DNA of 62,918 bases, from the NCBI GenBank assembly GCA_002733205.1, contig NVUW01000010.1:1-62918 (forward strand), in the 5' to 3' direction. Positions 8,768-18,427 of the stretch are shown piece after piece. Under the pieces are notes generated by a model that did no database searches, had not been told where the DNA came from, and was given only the letters and a program-made list of their open reading frames with translations. The translations under genes were made by a program, and so were the position numbers. Numbering within the stretch: the first letter of the stretch is position 1; every line of letters starts with the position of its first letter. This DNA is from Thalassobium sp. (GTDB lineage: Bacteria; Pseudomonadota; Gammaproteobacteria; Pseudomonadales; Oceanobacteraceae).

Positions 8768-9994
8768 ATGAAATACCCCATCATCGCTGCGGGTGCCGCC
8801 ACCGTGCTGATATTACTGGTTGTTATCCCGATGTTGTTGAGCGGTTGTGCCAGCAGCCGGGTCAATGCAAGCGCTCAGGCAGAACGGCTGCAACAGTCGC
8901 CGCAATACGATACGGCAGAACAGCAATTTACCAACCCGGTTCCACGCCCTGCGCATGGCTTGAAAGAGGTGGCCGGTATTTTCTGGGAGCTGGCGACCGG
9001 CAAGCATCCGCGCTCGGTGCCATCGCAGGCTATTCCGGTGCGCTCTTTTAATGCTGAGGAACTGCAGCAGTTACCAGCCGGTGAGCATCGCGTATACCGC
9101 ATTGGCCACTCAACCTTACTGCTGGCACTTAATGGCGAACTCTGGCTGCTGGACCCGGTATTCTCCGAACGTGCCTCCCCGGTGCAATGGGCCGGCCCTA
9201 AACGCTTTCATCAGCCGCCCATTGGCCTGGATGAATTGCCGCCACTGACTGGCATTATTATTTCCCATAACCATTATGACCATCTGGATGAAGCCAGCAT
9301 TCGTGCGCTGGCTGATCGTGCCGAAGGTTTTTATGTACCCCTGGGCCTGGGCCAATATTTGCGGGACTGGGGCGTCAACGAAGAACGCATTCACGAACAC
9401 GACTGGTGGCAGGAAACTCAGGTTGGTAACACCTTAGTTGCGGCCACTCCGGCGCAGCATTTTTCCGGTCGTGGAGTGCTGGATGGTGATGAAACCCTGT
9501 GGGCGTCCTGGGTGATTATCCGCGACGATAAACGCTATTTTTTCAGTGGTGACGGCGGCTATTTTGATGGCTTTAAAACCATTGGCGAACGCTATGGCCC
9601 GTTCGATTTAACCATGGTCGAAAACGGTGCTTACAACCCGCGCTGGGCGCATGTGCATATGATGCCGGAGCAAAGTGTACAGGCGCATATCGATTTACGT
9701 GGCAAGCAGATGCTGCCCATCCATAACAGCACCTTCGACTTGTCTATTCATGCCTGGTACGACCCGCTGGAGCAGGTACGGCAACAGGCCGAACAACGCA
9801 ATATTGCGCTGGTTACACCAACCATTGGCGAAGGCGTTATTATCGGCAGCGAACAGCGCTTCAGTTACTGGTGGCAGCCGTTAATTGAGCAGGACGTTGC
9901 CGGTCAGGAAAATAAAGTGCAGGAAATAGAAACTGTTGCGGAAGAGGGCGACGATGATAAACGGTTGGTGCAGGGTAAAATGGATCAGAATTAA
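8768..9994 (+). CDS. Metallo-beta-lactamase-fold lipoprotein (NAPE-PLD/UlaG-like)
   Basis: Predicted lipid-anchored hydrolase. The N-terminal membrane stretch ends in LLSGCAS, a lipobox with Cys at about residue 28. The metal-binding motif SHNHYDHLD (HxHxDH) lies at about 162-170, and later His residues occur in TPAQHFSGRG and LPIHNSTFDL. Together with SGDGGYFDGFKTIGERYGPFDL this matches proteins related to N-acyl-phosphatidylethanolamine phospholipase D. The C-terminal 25 residues are acidic and unconserved. ATG at 8768. The substrate cannot be read from sequence; an envelope phospholipid role is possible. Confidence 0.85.
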   Translation: MKYPIIAAGAATVLILLVVIPMLLSGCASSRVNASAQAERLQQSPQYDTAEQQFTNPVPRPAHGLKEVAGIFWELATGKHPRSVPSQAIPVRSFNAEELQQLPAGEHRVYRIGHSTLLLALNGELWLLDPVFSERASPVQWAGPKRFHQPPIGLDELPPLTGIIISHNHYDHLDEASIRALADRAEGFYVPLGLGQYLRDWGVNEERIHEHDWWQETQVGNTLVAATPAQHFSGRGVLDGDETLWASWVIIRDDKRYFFSGDGGYFDGFKTIGERYGPFDLTMVENGAYNPRWAHVHMMPEQSVQAHIDLRGKQMLPIHNSTFDLSIHAWYDPLEQVRQQAEQRNIALVTPTIGEGVIIGSEQRFSYWWQPLIEQDVAGQENKVQEIETVAEEGDDDKRLVQGKMDQN

Positions 9995-10045
9995 TAAATG
10001 ATTTTCCATTAAGTTATTGCTGTTTATTATCGTAGAGGGAAATCA

Positions 10046-10579
10046 GTGATTCTTGAATTTATACGAGATACTTCCAAGGTTATGCCTGTATCAGATGTGG
10101 CTGATCAGATTCGTTGCCTCAGAGTCTGGCACTGCAAATATAAAACGAATAAAGAAATATCCCATTACAAAAATTTGGTTGAATTGGAAATCGCGGGTTT
10201 TAAAGAAGAATCATTTGATATTCTTTCTGGGCTGAAGGGCCTGAAATCTCTGCGCGTTCTGCATATGCCAAAGCTGATGTCACTTTCTGGATTGGAGGCT
10301 CTGGATAATTTAGAAGCACTGTCTTTGGAAACTTTACCGTCATGGGATTCCAGCAGTAAGAAGACGACTGTCAAAAGTTATGAGCCTCTTCTGGGCTTAA
10401 ATAAACTGGCATCTTTGAATCTTCTTTCTATCGTTCCTGAGCAAAGAAGTATCAAGGAGTTGGCTTGTCTAAGTCATTTAAGATCAGCCCAAATTGCTGG
10501 GGTGGCTCGCCGAGATATTGAGGCGTTTTTTGCTGATAATAGCCATATCGAAAGAAAATATCGGTTTCAGCGATTCTGA
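10046..10579 (+). CDS. Leucine-rich-repeat-like protein of unknown function
   Basis: A 177-residue protein with at least four loosely spaced leucine-rich units (LVELEIAGFKEESFDILSGL, LKSLRVLHMPKLMSLSGL, LDNLEALSLETL, LNKLASLNLLSIV). It has no signal peptide or membrane segment, so it is probably cytoplasmic and may bind protein. Start is GTG 10046 after GAGGGAAA. The gene is clearly AT-richer than its neighbours and lies just upstream of a tRNA gene, which suggests acquisition. No specific family recognised. Confidence 0.7.
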   Translation: MILEFIRDTSKVMPVSDVADQIRCLRVWHCKYKTNKEISHYKNLVELEIAGFKEESFDILSGLKGLKSLRVLHMPKLMSLSGLEALDNLEALSLETLPSWDSSSKKTTVKSYEPLLGLNKLASLNLLSIVPEQRSIKELACLSHLRSAQIAGVARRDIEAFFADNSHIERKYRFQRF

Positions 10580-10592
10580 ACAGCGCAAGACG

Positions 10593-10630
10593 AAAAAGCC
10601 CGCGAGTATTTGCATACTTCGCGGGCTTTA
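10593..10630. terminator. Bidirectional terminator between LRR gene and tRNA-Met
   Basis: Long stem AAGCCCGCGAGTAT / ATACTTCGCGGGCTT with loop TTGC and A/T-runs on either side. It can stop the LRR gene (+) and the tRNA transcript (-). Confidence 0.9.
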
Positions 10631-10637
10631 TAATTCG

Positions 10638-10714
10638 TGGTAGCTATGACTGGACTTGAACCAGTGACCCCAGCATTATGAATGCTGTGCTCTAACCAGC
10701 TGAGCTACATAGCC
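10638..10714 (-). tRNA. tRNA-Met (CAT, elongator)
   Basis: The minus strand folds as a 77-nt tRNA with encoded CCA: acceptor GGCTATG / CATAGCTA, D-arm GCTCAGCTGGTTAGAGC, anticodon arm CAGCA-TTCATAA-TGCTG with CAT anticodon, and T-arm ACTGG-TTCAAGT-CCAGT. It resembles the E. coli elongator tRNA-Met (metT type) rather than the initiator. Confidence 0.95.
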
Positions 10715-11038
10715 ACATTGTTACCTGAAAGAAGTTACCAGTGCTTGCCGCATTGCTCCGTTCAAGTGGCGCGTATTATGCCAGCATTCTTTTACCTGTC
10801 AAACATTTTTTTCTGAGATTTTTCAAAGAGTTACTAATCTGCGCGAAAGCCCGCGCTGTGGCCTTGTGTTGCTATGGCCATAGCAGACTGTAGCGCTCAG
10901 TGTGGTGTGCCGATGATGGCTACAGTGAAGCGGATATTGTCTGGTGGCCAGGTTGGCAGCAGCTACCCGCAGCCGATAAAAAAGCCCCGCCGTTTCCGGT
11001 GGGGCTTTTTTGTCAGCGTTTCAGCCTGCGGGCAGGGG
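10715..11038. other. Intergenic gap upstream of tRNA-Met and downstream of cysN
   Basis: Holds the tRNA-Met promoter region (minus strand) and the cysN terminator. I see no gene in the remainder. Confidence 0.6.
10978..11011. terminator. Terminator after cysN
   Basis: Stem AAAGCCCC(GCC) / (GGT)GGGGCTTT with loop GTTTCC and flanking A- and T-runs, 28 bp beyond the cysN stop (minus strand). Confidence 0.88.
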
Positions 11039-12652
11039 TCAGATAACCCCTTGTTCCTGCAGGTCGGCGATCAGGGAGTCGAGGCTTTCCTGATCGGCGG
11101 CGAGGCTGATGTCGGCGCCATCGGCACCGCCGGCAACCAGTACGACCAGACCTGCGTCTTTCAACAGCTGGGCGTGTTCGTTGCTGGCAATGGCTGCTAC
11201 GCGTCCCATTTCAAACAGACGGCGGTCGAGGCCCTGAACCACTTGCTCAGCATTCACGGCGTTAACGGCGATGATGGCTGGCTTCTGGTTAAAGCGACGG
11301 GCTTTTTCCGCAGCGGTTACCGGGGTGTTGTCGTCGGAGGCGCTGGCTGCGCCGACGATCATGCCGGCACCAATGGTGACGTTGCTCAGGCGGTCGATGA
11401 TGATGAATGCGCCGGTACCCGGAATTCTGCTGTAGCAGTCAAAAGGTACGGCTTTATCCAGCGAGACTTCCACCAGGGCGATTTCGTTCAGGTTAACCTG
11501 ATCAGCCAGGCTCTGTTCCAGCGTGTTGACGTCCACCAGATGGTGAATCTTGCTGACGGTACCGGCGGTTGAGCTGGAGGCAAATTTCAGGTCGTAGGGT
11601 TTTCCCGGAACCAGTGGGTTTTCGGTCATCCATACGATGTCGGCGTTGAGTTTTTTACCCACGGTTGGCAGGTCGTTGAGCTTAACGATAACGTCGCCAC
11701 GGCTGATGTCGATTTCGTCTTCCAGGGTCAGGGTAACGGCCTGACCGGCGAAGGCTTCTTCGAGGTTGCCGTCGAAGGTCACGATGCTTTCAACCTTGCT
11801 GGTTTTCTGCGATGGCAGCGCCATGATGGTATCGCCGGGTTTGACGATGCCGGAGGCGATGGTGCCGCAGAAACCACGGAAGTCGAGGTTCGGACGGTTA
11901 ACGTACTGTACTGGCAAGCGGAAGTTTTCCAGGTTTTTGTCCTTGGCAATTTCCACGCTTTCGAGAATTTCCATCAGCGTCTGACCGGTATACCAGGCGG
12001 CGCGTGTGCTGCGCTCGACCACGTTGTCGCCGTCGAGGGCGGACATCGGGACAAAGTGAATGGCGCTCAGTTCCAGGTTCAGGTTTTTGGCGAAGTCGAG
12101 GTAGTCTTCGCGGATCTGGTTAAAGCGCTCTTCGCTGAAGTCGAGCAGGTCCATTTTGTTAACCGCAACGACCAGGTGCTTAATACCCAGCAATGAGGCG
12201 ATAAAGCTGTGGCGCTTGGTTTGGGTCTGCACGCCATAACGTGCGTCGATCAGAATAATCGCCAGATCACAGGTGGAGGCACCTGTGGCCATGTTGCGGG
12301 TGTACTGTTCGTGCCCCGGTGTGTCGGCAATGATGAATTTGCGCTTGGCGGTACTGAAATAGCGGTAGGCTACGTCAATGGTGATGCCTTGCTCGCGCTC
12401 TGCCTGTAAGCCATCGACCAATAAGGCGAGATCGGGGCGGTCGCCGGTGGTGCCGACTTTGCCGCTGTCTTTGGTGACGGATGCCAGTTGATCTTCGTAG
12501 ATCATTTTGGAATCAAACAGCAGACGACCGATGAGGGTCGATTTGCCATCGTCAACGTTGCCGCAGGTTAAAAAGCGCAGCAGTTCTTTGTTTTCGTGCT
12601 GCTTCAGGTACTCAAGAATATCGGCAGCGATCAGATCGGATTGGTGTGACAT
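11039..12652 (-). CDS. cysN: Sulfate adenylyltransferase subunit 1 CysN, with extra C-terminal domain
   Basis: GTPase subunit of ATP sulfurylase; GTP hydrolysis drives formation of adenosine 5'-phosphosulfate by CysD. I start at ATG 12652 (MSHQSDLIA, 537 residues), 1 bp after the cysD stop. GTPase motifs are G1 GNVDDGKST (about 31-39), G3 DTPGHEQYT (about 109) and G4 NKMD (about 165), followed by two beta-barrel domains. The last ~95 residues exceed ordinary CysN (about 475). They read like a decayed APS-kinase (CysC) fold ([28 protein letters not shown]..) with no P-loop, so kinase activity is not expected. Confidence 0.95.
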   Translation of the reverse strand: MSHQSDLIAADILEYLKQHENKELLRFLTCGNVDDGKSTLIGRLLFDSKMIYEDQLASVTKDSGKVGTTGDRPDLALLVDGLQAEREQGITIDVAYRYFSTAKRKFIIADTPGHEQYTRNMATGASTCDLAIILIDARYGVQTQTKRHSFIASLLGIKHLVVAVNKMDLLDFSEERFNQIREDYLDFAKNLNLELSAIHFVPMSALDGDNVVERSTRAAWYTGQTLMEILESVEIAKDKNLENFRLPVQYVNRPNLDFRGFCGTIASGIVKPGDTIMALPSQKTSKVESIVTFDGNLEEAFAGQAVTLTLEDEIDISRGDVIVKLNDLPTVGKKLNADIVWMTENPLVPGKPYDLKFASSSTAGTVSKIHHLVDVNTLEQSLADQVNLNEIALVEVSLDKAVPFDCYSRIPGTGAFIIIDRLSNVTIGAGMIVGAASASDDNTPVTAAEKARRFNQKPAIIAVNAVNAEQVVQGLDRRLFEMGRVAAIASNEHAQLLKDAGLVVLVAGGADGADISLAADQESLDSLIADLQEQGVI

Positions 12653-12653
12653 A

Positions 12654-13562
12654 TCAGAAGTACCCCTCTTGCTTTTTCTTCTCCATCGAACCCGATGAAT
12701 CGTGGTCGATAGCACGGCCCTGACGCTCAGATGTCGTGGTCAGCAGCATTTCCTGAATAATTTCCGGCAGGGTTTCTGCCTCAGATTCGACCGCACCGGT
12801 CAGCGGATAGCAGCCCAGGGTACGGAAGCGTACGGATTTCATTTCCGGTACTTCGTCTTCTTTTAAAGGCATGCGCTCGTCGTCGACCATAATCAGCATG
12901 CCGTCACGCTCAACCACCGGACGCTTGGCGGAATAGTACAGCGGTACGATGTTGATGTTTTCGAGGTAGATGTATTGCCAGATATCCAGCTCGGTCCAGT
13001 TCGACAGTGGGAAAACGCGGATGCTTTCGCCTTTGTTTACTTTGCCGTTGTAGATATTCCACAATTCCGGACGCTGGTTTTTCGGGTCCCAGCGGTGCTT
13101 GCTGTCACGGAAAGAATAAACACGCTCTTTGGCGCGGGATTTTTCTTCGTCGCGGCGCGCACCACCAAAGGCGGCGTCAAAACCGTACTTGTCCAGTGCC
13201 TGCTTCAGGCCCTGGGTTTTCATTATGTCGGTGTGCTTGGATGAGCCGTGGGTGAACGGGCCAACGCCTTGCTCTACGCCTTCCTGATTGATGTGTACGA
13301 TCAGATCCATGCCCACTTCTTTGGCCATTTTGTCGCGGAACTCAATCATTTCTTTGAATTTCCACGTGGTATCCACGTGCAGCAGCGGAAATGGCGGTTT
13401 GCCCGGATAAAAGGCTTTACGGGCCAGATGCAGCATCACGGCAGAATCTTTGCCGATGGAGTACAACATCACCGGATTGTCGAATTCAGCGGCGACTTCG
13501 CGGATGATATGAATACTCTCCGCTTCCAGCTGCTTTAAGTGCGTCAGGTTGTAGTCAGTCAT
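12654..13562 (-). CDS. cysD: Sulfate adenylyltransferase subunit 2 CysD
   Basis: Catalytic subunit of ATP sulfurylase in assimilatory sulfate activation, cytosolic, partner of CysN. The 302-residue length is exactly typical. The PP-loop [17 protein letters not shown] is at about residues 36-52; [22 protein letters not shown] (about 141-162) and the C-terminal [21 protein letters not shown] tail are diagnostic. It is first in a cysDN operon read leftwards. cysC, cysH and cysI are not in this window. Confidence 0.97.
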   Translation of the reverse strand: MTDYNLTHLKQLEAESIHIIREVAAEFDNPVMLYSIGKDSAVMLHLARKAFYPGKPPFPLLHVDTTWKFKEMIEFRDKMAKEVGMDLIVHINQEGVEQGVGPFTHGSSKHTDIMKTQGLKQALDKYGFDAAFGGARRDEEKSRAKERVYSFRDSKHRWDPKNQRPELWNIYNGKVNKGESIRVFPLSNWTELDIWQYIYLENINIVPLYYSAKRPVVERDGMLIMVDDERMPLKEDEVPEMKSVRFRTLGCYPLTGAVESEAETLPEIIQEMLLTTTSERQGRAIDHDSSGSMEKKKQEGYF

Positions 13563-13771
13563 TTTGGTCTGATGGCTCCCAAAAGGTAGGTGTGGGGCAA
13601 TGTAAATTGCGCGAAATATACCAAGTTGCCAGATATATAAGAAGGTATATTCAATAACATTTAGCTATATGTATATGGTGAAGAAGATGCTTTGGTTTGG
13701 CTGGCTCAGTGCCTGCCATTGCAGGCTTCAGCCGTTGCGGATAGTTATCGGACCGATGAGGAAAAGAGCCC

Positions 13772-14419
13772 ATGGCGCAGGAACAGAAAGTCAGTATCAC
13801 AGGCCCGGCCGGAATGCTGGATGGCCGCTGGCAGGTGGCAGAGCAGACGCAGTTGGGCGTATTGATGTGCCATCCGCATCCGCTGTTTCACGGCACGATG
13901 GATAACAAGGTGGTGACCACCGTAACACGTACGGCGGCCGGGTTGGGGTTGCCGACGCTGCGCTTTAATTTTCGCGGTGTCGGTAACAGTGAAGGTGTTC
14001 ACGATAAGGGTGTGGGCGAGCAGGATGATGTGCTGGCGGCGCTGAACTATGCGCGTAACGAACTGGGCTGGCAAAAGGTGATTCTGGCGGGGTTTTCTTT
14101 CGGTGCCGGTATGGCCTGCTTAAGCGCCTGCCGCGCGCCGGAAGGCATTGCTGCACTGGTGCTGCTGGCACCGGCGGTGCATCACTTCGATGCGCCCAAT
14201 CAGCTGCCTTATGAGTTTGAAACCTTTATTTATATGGGCGATGCCGATGAGGTGGTGCCTTTCGATGAAGTCAGCGACTGGGCTGAACGCGTCGTGCCAA
14301 CGCCGCACTATCAGGTGTTCTGTGAGGGCAGCCATTTCTTCCATGGTCGCCTGACCGACATTAAAGCCAGTTTGCAGGAAGACTGGACGCCGTTGCTTAA
14401 GGCGGTCGGGCTGGGCTGA
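13772..14419 (+). CDS. Alpha/beta hydrolase (COG2945 type)
   Basis: Small cytosolic hydrolase of 215 residues. HPHPLFHGTMDNKVV near the N-terminus, FRGVGNSEG (oxyanion region) and the nucleophile elbow GFSFGAG are visible; the catalytic Asp is likely in MGDADEVVP and the His in EGSHFFHGR. These features fit the COG2945 group. Substrate unknown. It is divergent from cysD, with 209 bp between them containing several TATA-rich stretches. Confidence 0.85.
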   Translation: MAQEQKVSITGPAGMLDGRWQVAEQTQLGVLMCHPHPLFHGTMDNKVVTTVTRTAAGLGLPTLRFNFRGVGNSEGVHDKGVGEQDDVLAALNYARNELGWQKVILAGFSFGAGMACLSACRAPEGIAALVLLAPAVHHFDAPNQLPYEFETFIYMGDADEVVPFDEVSDWAERVVPTPHYQVFCEGSHFFHGRLTDIKASLQEDWTPLLKAVGLG

Positions 14420-14516
14420 GAGGGGTGAGTTGAGAGGGTTGGGAAGATGGCTGGGCTGAGTCAGGGGAAAAGGGCGGTTTGGCAGGTTATTCCTGTCGTC
14501 CGACCTTGGTCAGGAT

Positions 14517-14545
14517 TTGCACTTTTGCCCATGCTTGGTTAAATT
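14517..14545 (+). promoter_or_regulatory. Candidate sigma70 promoter for zapE
   Basis: TTGCAC (-35) and TAAATT (-10) are separated by exactly 17 bp, about 80 bp before the zapE start. Inferred from sequence only. Confidence 0.45.
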
Positions 14546-14627
14546 GCGCGCCCTGAATTTTCTTCCGCGATGTGCGCCCGCACGGACGGAACTGCCCAAT
14601 ATCCCACTTATATAAGGGAGACTGTCT

Positions 14628-15743
14628 GTGTCTACGCCCTGGGAACTCTATCAAGCTGATCTGCAACGTGATGACTTTTCCTATGATGCTGCGCAGGAAA
14701 TGGCGGTAAAGCATCTGCAACGTCTGTTTGACGATCTGGTTGCTGCGGAAAATCGCCGCACGCAGCAAGGGTTGTTCGGCAAGCTGGCCGGCAAGCTGAG
14801 TAAGAAAAAACCGGAGCCGGAAAAGGGTATTTATTTCTGGGGTGGGGTTGGCCGCGGTAAAACTTATCTGGTCGATACTTTTTACGATGCGCTGCCGTTT
14901 GAACGCAAAATGCGCACCCACTTTCACCGCTTTATGCAGCGTGTGCATCGTGATCTGACGTCTTTGGCGGGCGAAAAGAATCCGTTAAATATCGTTGCTG
15001 ACCGGATTGCTGCTGAAGCTGCGGTGATCTGCTTCGATGAATTCTTTGTCTCGGATATTGGCGATGCGATGATTCTTGCTGGTCTGATGCAGGAGTTATT
15101 CGACCGTGGCGTAACGCTGGTGGCAACGTCCAATATTGTGCCAGACGGTCTGTATAAAGACGGTTTGCAGCGTGACCGTTTTATTCCGGCGATTAAGCTT
15201 TTAAACAAGTACACCGAAGTGGTTAACGTTGATTCTGGTGTCGACTACCGTTTGCGCACCCTGGAGCAGGCTGAGCTGTACCATTACCCGCTGGACAGTG
15301 GCGCAGAAGCCAGTCTGCAGAAGAGCTTCGACAGCCTGATTGCCGATCCGCGTCACGTCAAAACCGACTGTAATGTTAAAATTCTTGGCCGCAAAATTCC
15401 GGCGAAGGCACTGTGTGATGACATCGCCTGGTTTGAATTTACCGCCCTGTGCGATGGCCCGCGTTCGCAGAACGATTACATTGAGCTGGGTAAGCAGTTC
15501 CACGCCATCCTGATTTCGAATGTGCCGGTCATGGGCATTAAAAATGACGATCTGGCGCGTCGCTATATCAACCTGATTGACGAATTTTACGACCGTGGCG
15601 TAAAGGTGATTATGTCGGCCGATGCGGCGATTCCGGCGATTTACGGCCAGGGTAAGCTGGAGTTTGAATTCCAGCGTACCACCTCGCGCATGCTGGAGAT
15701 GCAATCCCACGAGTATCTGGCGCGCGAACACCGCGCCGAGTAA
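14628..15743 (+). CDS. zapE: Cell division ATPase ZapE (AFG1 family)
   Basis: P-loop ATPase associated with the Z-ring under stress in E. coli. It has 371 residues, as expected. Walker A is GGVGRGKTYLVD (about 75-86) and Walker B is ICFDEFFVSD (about 134-143), followed by the AFG1 sensor VATSNIVPDGLYKDGLQRDRF. Start is GTG 14628, 8 bp after AAGGGAG. A single-gene unit: a GC-rich hairpin follows the stop and a T-run terminator lies beyond the inserted MITE. Confidence 0.93.
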   Translation: MSTPWELYQADLQRDDFSYDAAQEMAVKHLQRLFDDLVAAENRRTQQGLFGKLAGKLSKKKPEPEKGIYFWGGVGRGKTYLVDTFYDALPFERKMRTHFHRFMQRVHRDLTSLAGEKNPLNIVADRIAAEAAVICFDEFFVSDIGDAMILAGLMQELFDRGVTLVATSNIVPDGLYKDGLQRDRFIPAIKLLNKYTEVVNVDSGVDYRLRTLEQAELYHYPLDSGAEASLQKSFDSLIADPRHVKTDCNVKILGRKIPAKALCDDIAWFEFTALCDGPRSQNDYIELGKQFHAILISNVPVMGIKNDDLARRYINLIDEFYDRGVKVIMSADAAIPAIYGQGKLEFEFQRTTSRMLEMQSHEYLAREHRAE

Positions 15744-15780
15744 TAGCCGGCCGCATTTGCGGCCTTACTGTTACCTCTTA

Positions 15781-16044
15781 GGGCCTGTTAATACTAATTA
15801 AACAGGCCTGTTATCGGCTAAAAATTTCTCAGACAAGGCGCTGAGAGTGTGGCCTAACGGGTTCAGCGAGCGAACAGCAACGCAGAATGAGGGATTTTTA
15901 GCCATAACCCTTCGGGCTGAGGCCAGTTTTCCCCATTAACATCTTCGTTCGTCATTCATTTAACCCGTTAATATCCCTCCTCACTCCTTGTTCTGAGAAA
16001 AACTGGCTCTCAGCAGGCCCGATTCAATTAGTGTTAACAGGCCC
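15781..16044. mobile_element. MITE-like element flanked by TA
   Basis: A 264-bp non-coding element. Its left end GGGCCTGTTAATACTAATT and the reverse complement of its right end GGGCCTGTTAACACTAATT match at 18 of 19 positions, and weaker similarity continues inward to about 35 bp. Both ends abut TA (15779-15780 and 16045-16046), the target duplication expected of IS630/Tc1-type transposition. There is no transposase inside. It lies between zapE and what is probably zapE's terminator. The hairpin after choV also contains GGGCCTGTT, but no full second copy is in the window. Confidence 0.75.
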
Positions 16045-16049
16045 TAGTC

Positions 16050-16090
16050 AAAAAAACGCAGCTGCCGCATTGCCGGGGCTGCGTTTTTTT
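16050..16090. terminator. Terminator downstream of zapE and the MITE
   Basis: Stem AACGCAGC / GCTGCGTT with A-run before and T-run after. It is oriented to end zapE; the MITE probably inserted between gene and terminator. Confidence 0.8.
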
Positions 16091-16256
16091 ATGCCTGCTT
16101 TCCGGGAAATGAGTATTTTTGCCGCTGTTCTGCACAATAATTCCATTGATATCTAATTAATTTTTACCTTCTGGCGGGGCCCTCTGGTGCCCATGATGGC
16201 AGGCCTGGCGATGTTTTGAGCATGCTCTCGGCTGCTGTTTGGCTCGATTGTTAAGG

Positions 16257-16285
16257 TTGATCCATAGAGCACTAAACTTTAGACT
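16257..16285 (+). promoter_or_regulatory. betI: Candidate betI promoter
   Basis: TTGATC (-35) and TAGACT (-10) with 17-bp spacing. The predicted transcription start falls inside the BetI-type palindrome at 16289-16310, which would give simple steric repression. Confidence 0.55.
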
Positions 16286-16288
16286 CGT

Positions 16289-16310
16289 ATTGATTGAACG
16301 TTCAATCAAT
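16289..16310. promoter_or_regulatory. BetI-type operator palindrome overlapping the betI start
   Basis: A perfect 22-bp palindrome with core TTGATTGAACGTTCAATCAA. This matches the known choline-responsive BetI operator type. It covers the expected +1 of the upstream promoter and its last two bases belong to the ATG at 16309, so bound BetI would block initiation of the whole bet-cho run. Choline would relieve this, by analogy with E. coli and Pseudomonas. Confidence 0.85.
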
Positions 16311-16959
16311 GGCGGGAAAGCAGTTGAGTAACGGTTTAAACAGAGCAAATATCGAGGGTGTACGGCGTCAGCAATTAATCGATGCCACGCTGAAATCTAT
16401 TGAACTCTATGGGTTTCAGGGCACCACCATCGTCACCATCAGTAAGCTGGCCGGGATGTCGTCAGGCATTATCAGTCATTATTTTGGTGGCAAGCAGGGC
16501 GTGATTGAAGCCGCCGTGCGTTATCTGCTGGAGCAGCTCAAGCAGGGTTTGTTGCTGCAGTTGCAGGCAGGGCAGGCGCGTCAGGTGTCTCCGCGTGAGC
16601 GTCTGATGATGATTGTGGAAACCAATTTCGCCGGTTTTCAGCGCTCGTCGTCAGCCACGGTTACCTGGCTGGCGTTCTGGGCGAAAGCCATGCATGACCC
16701 GGCTTTGGCCCGCTTACAGCGGGTTAACAGCCAGCGTCTGAGCAGCAATCTGTTGTATTCCTTCCGTCAGTTAATCGCTGACCCCGCTGCGGCCCGTGAT
16801 GCTGCGGCGATGACTGCCGCCATGATTGATGGCATGTGGTTGCGCAGTACGCTCAATCTGACACCCGCTACCGACGAGGCTTTTAACGAAGCCGAGCGTC
16901 TGTGCAAAGCCTTTATTGATTCACTGATAGCGACCAGCGGTCGCGCCGATGAGGTCTGA
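16309..16959 (+). CDS. betI: Choline-responsive transcriptional repressor BetI (TetR family)
   Basis: TetR-family repressor of the glycine betaine genes. The helix-turn-helix [32 protein letters not shown] matches BetI closely, as does [14 protein letters not shown] before it. The remainder is the ligand/dimer domain. The start is uncertain: ATG 16309 lies at the edge of the operator with no ribosome-binding site, so the mRNA would be leaderless or nearly so. A TTG at 16324 preceded by GGCGGGAAAG is an alternative. It is first of a same-strand run with betB, betA and choXWV. Confidence 0.93.
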   Translation: MAGKQLSNGLNRANIEGVRRQQLIDATLKSIELYGFQGTTIVTISKLAGMSSGIISHYFGGKQGVIEAAVRYLLEQLKQGLLLQLQAGQARQVSPRERLMMIVETNFAGFQRSSSATVTWLAFWAKAMHDPALARLQRVNSQRLSSNLLYSFRQLIADPAAARDAAAMTAAMIDGMWLRSTLNLTPATDEAFNEAERLCKAFIDSLIATSGRADEV

Positions 16960-16963
16960 ATCC

Positions 16964-18418
16964 ATGCGACTGATGAATTTTATTGATGGCCAGTTAATGG
17001 CTAACCAAAGCGGTGAAACCTTCGACGTTATTAATCCGGCGACTGCGGAAGTGGCCTATCAGGTGGAAGTCGCCGACGACAGCATTAAAGCCGCTGCGCT
17101 GGCCAGTGCCCAGCGTGGTTTTGAGCAATGGTCGGCAACCCCGGCAATGGAACGCAGCCGTATTTTATTAAAAGCGGTGGCTCTGCTGCGTGAGCGCAAC
17201 GATGAACTGGCTGCCGGTGAAGTACGGGATACCGGTAAACCCTGGCAGGAAGCCTCCGTAGTGGATGTGGTTACCGGTGCTGATTCGATTGAATTTTTTG
17301 CCGGTATCGCACCAGCCATTGAAGGCAATCAGCAGGATTTAGGCGGTGATTTTTATTACACCCGCCGCGAACCACTGGGTATCTGCGCCGGTATCGGTGC
17401 GTGGAATTATCCGCTGCAGATTGCCTGCTGGAAATCTGCCCCGGCGCTGGCGTGTGGTAATGCGATGATTTTTAAACCGTCGGAAGAAACCCCTTACGGC
17501 GCGGTAAAACTGGCGGAAATATTTATCGAAGCCGGTGTGCCTGCCGGTGTGTTTAACGTTGTGCATGGTGCCGCGGAAGTGGGAGCCTGGCTGACGGCAG
17601 AAGAGCGCATTGCCAAAGTATCGTTTACCGGCGAAGTCGGCACCGGCAAAAAAGTAATGGCTGCTGCGGCTGGCAGTTTAAAAGACGTAACCATGGAATT
17701 GGGTGGTAAATCGCCGCTGATTATTTTTGACGATGCCGATCTCGACGATGCGGTATCGGCGGCCATGCTGGCGAATTTTTATACCCAGGGCGAAATCTGC
17801 ACCAATGGTACGCGGGTATTTGTGCACGAAGCAGTGTATGACGAATTTATGCAGCGTCTGCTGAAACGTACCGAAAATAATATTGTGGCGGGTCATCCGA
17901 TGGACCCGGACGTGAATTTCGGCGCTTTAATCTCGGCCAAGCACCAGCAACTGGTGCTGAGTTATATCGACAAAGGTAAAGCCGAAGGTGCGACGCTGGC
18001 CAGTGGTGGTTTTGCGCTGGCACCGGACAGTGCGCCTAACGGCTATTTTGTTGCACCCACCATTTTTACCGATTGCCGCGATGATATGACCATCGTGCGC
18101 GAAGAAATTTTTGGCCCGGTAATGTCGGTGCTGACCTTCCGCGATGAAGACGAAGTGGTGCGTCGTGCCAACGATACCCGTCTGGGTCTGGCGGCCGGTG
18201 TCTTTACCCGCGATATTCGCCGTGCGCACCGGGTTATTCACCAGATGCAGGCCGGTATTTGCTGGATTAATGCCTATGGTGCCTCACCGGCGGAAATGCC
18301 CGTAGGTGGATATAAATTGTCCGGTATCGGTCGTGAAAACGGCGTCGAAACCATTAAACACTACACCCAGTTAAAAGCGGTGTACGTGGGTATGAATCCA
18401 CTGGAAAGCCCATTCTGA
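16964..18418 (+). CDS. betB: Betaine-aldehyde dehydrogenase BetB
   Basis: NAD(P)+-dependent cytosolic dehydrogenase oxidising betaine aldehyde to glycine betaine. I choose ATG 16964 (484 residues) because GAGG precedes it; the frame also has an in-frame ATG at 16949 inside betI. The catalytic Glu is in [12 protein letters not shown] (about 245-256) and the catalytic Cys in [12 protein letters not shown] (about 280-291). [20 protein letters not shown] is the cofactor-site region. The gene begins 4 bp after the betI stop. Confidence 0.96.
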   Translation: MRLMNFIDGQLMANQSGETFDVINPATAEVAYQVEVADDSIKAAALASAQRGFEQWSATPAMERSRILLKAVALLRERNDELAAGEVRDTGKPWQEASVVDVVTGADSIEFFAGIAPAIEGNQQDLGGDFYYTRREPLGICAGIGAWNYPLQIACWKSAPALACGNAMIFKPSEETPYGAVKLAEIFIEAGVPAGVFNVVHGAAEVGAWLTAEERIAKVSFTGEVGTGKKVMAAAAGSLKDVTMELGGKSPLIIFDDADLDDAVSAAMLANFYTQGEICTNGTRVFVHEAVYDEFMQRLLKRTENNIVAGHPMDPDVNFGALISAKHQQLVLSYIDKGKAEGATLASGGFALAPDSAPNGYFVAPTIFTDCRDDMTIVREEIFGPVMSVLTFRDEDEVVRRANDTRLGLAAGVFTRDIRRAHRVIHQMQAGICWINAYGASPAEMPVGGYKLSGIGRENGVETIKHYTQLKAVYVGMNPLESPF

Positions 18419-18427
18419 GGAGTGCCC

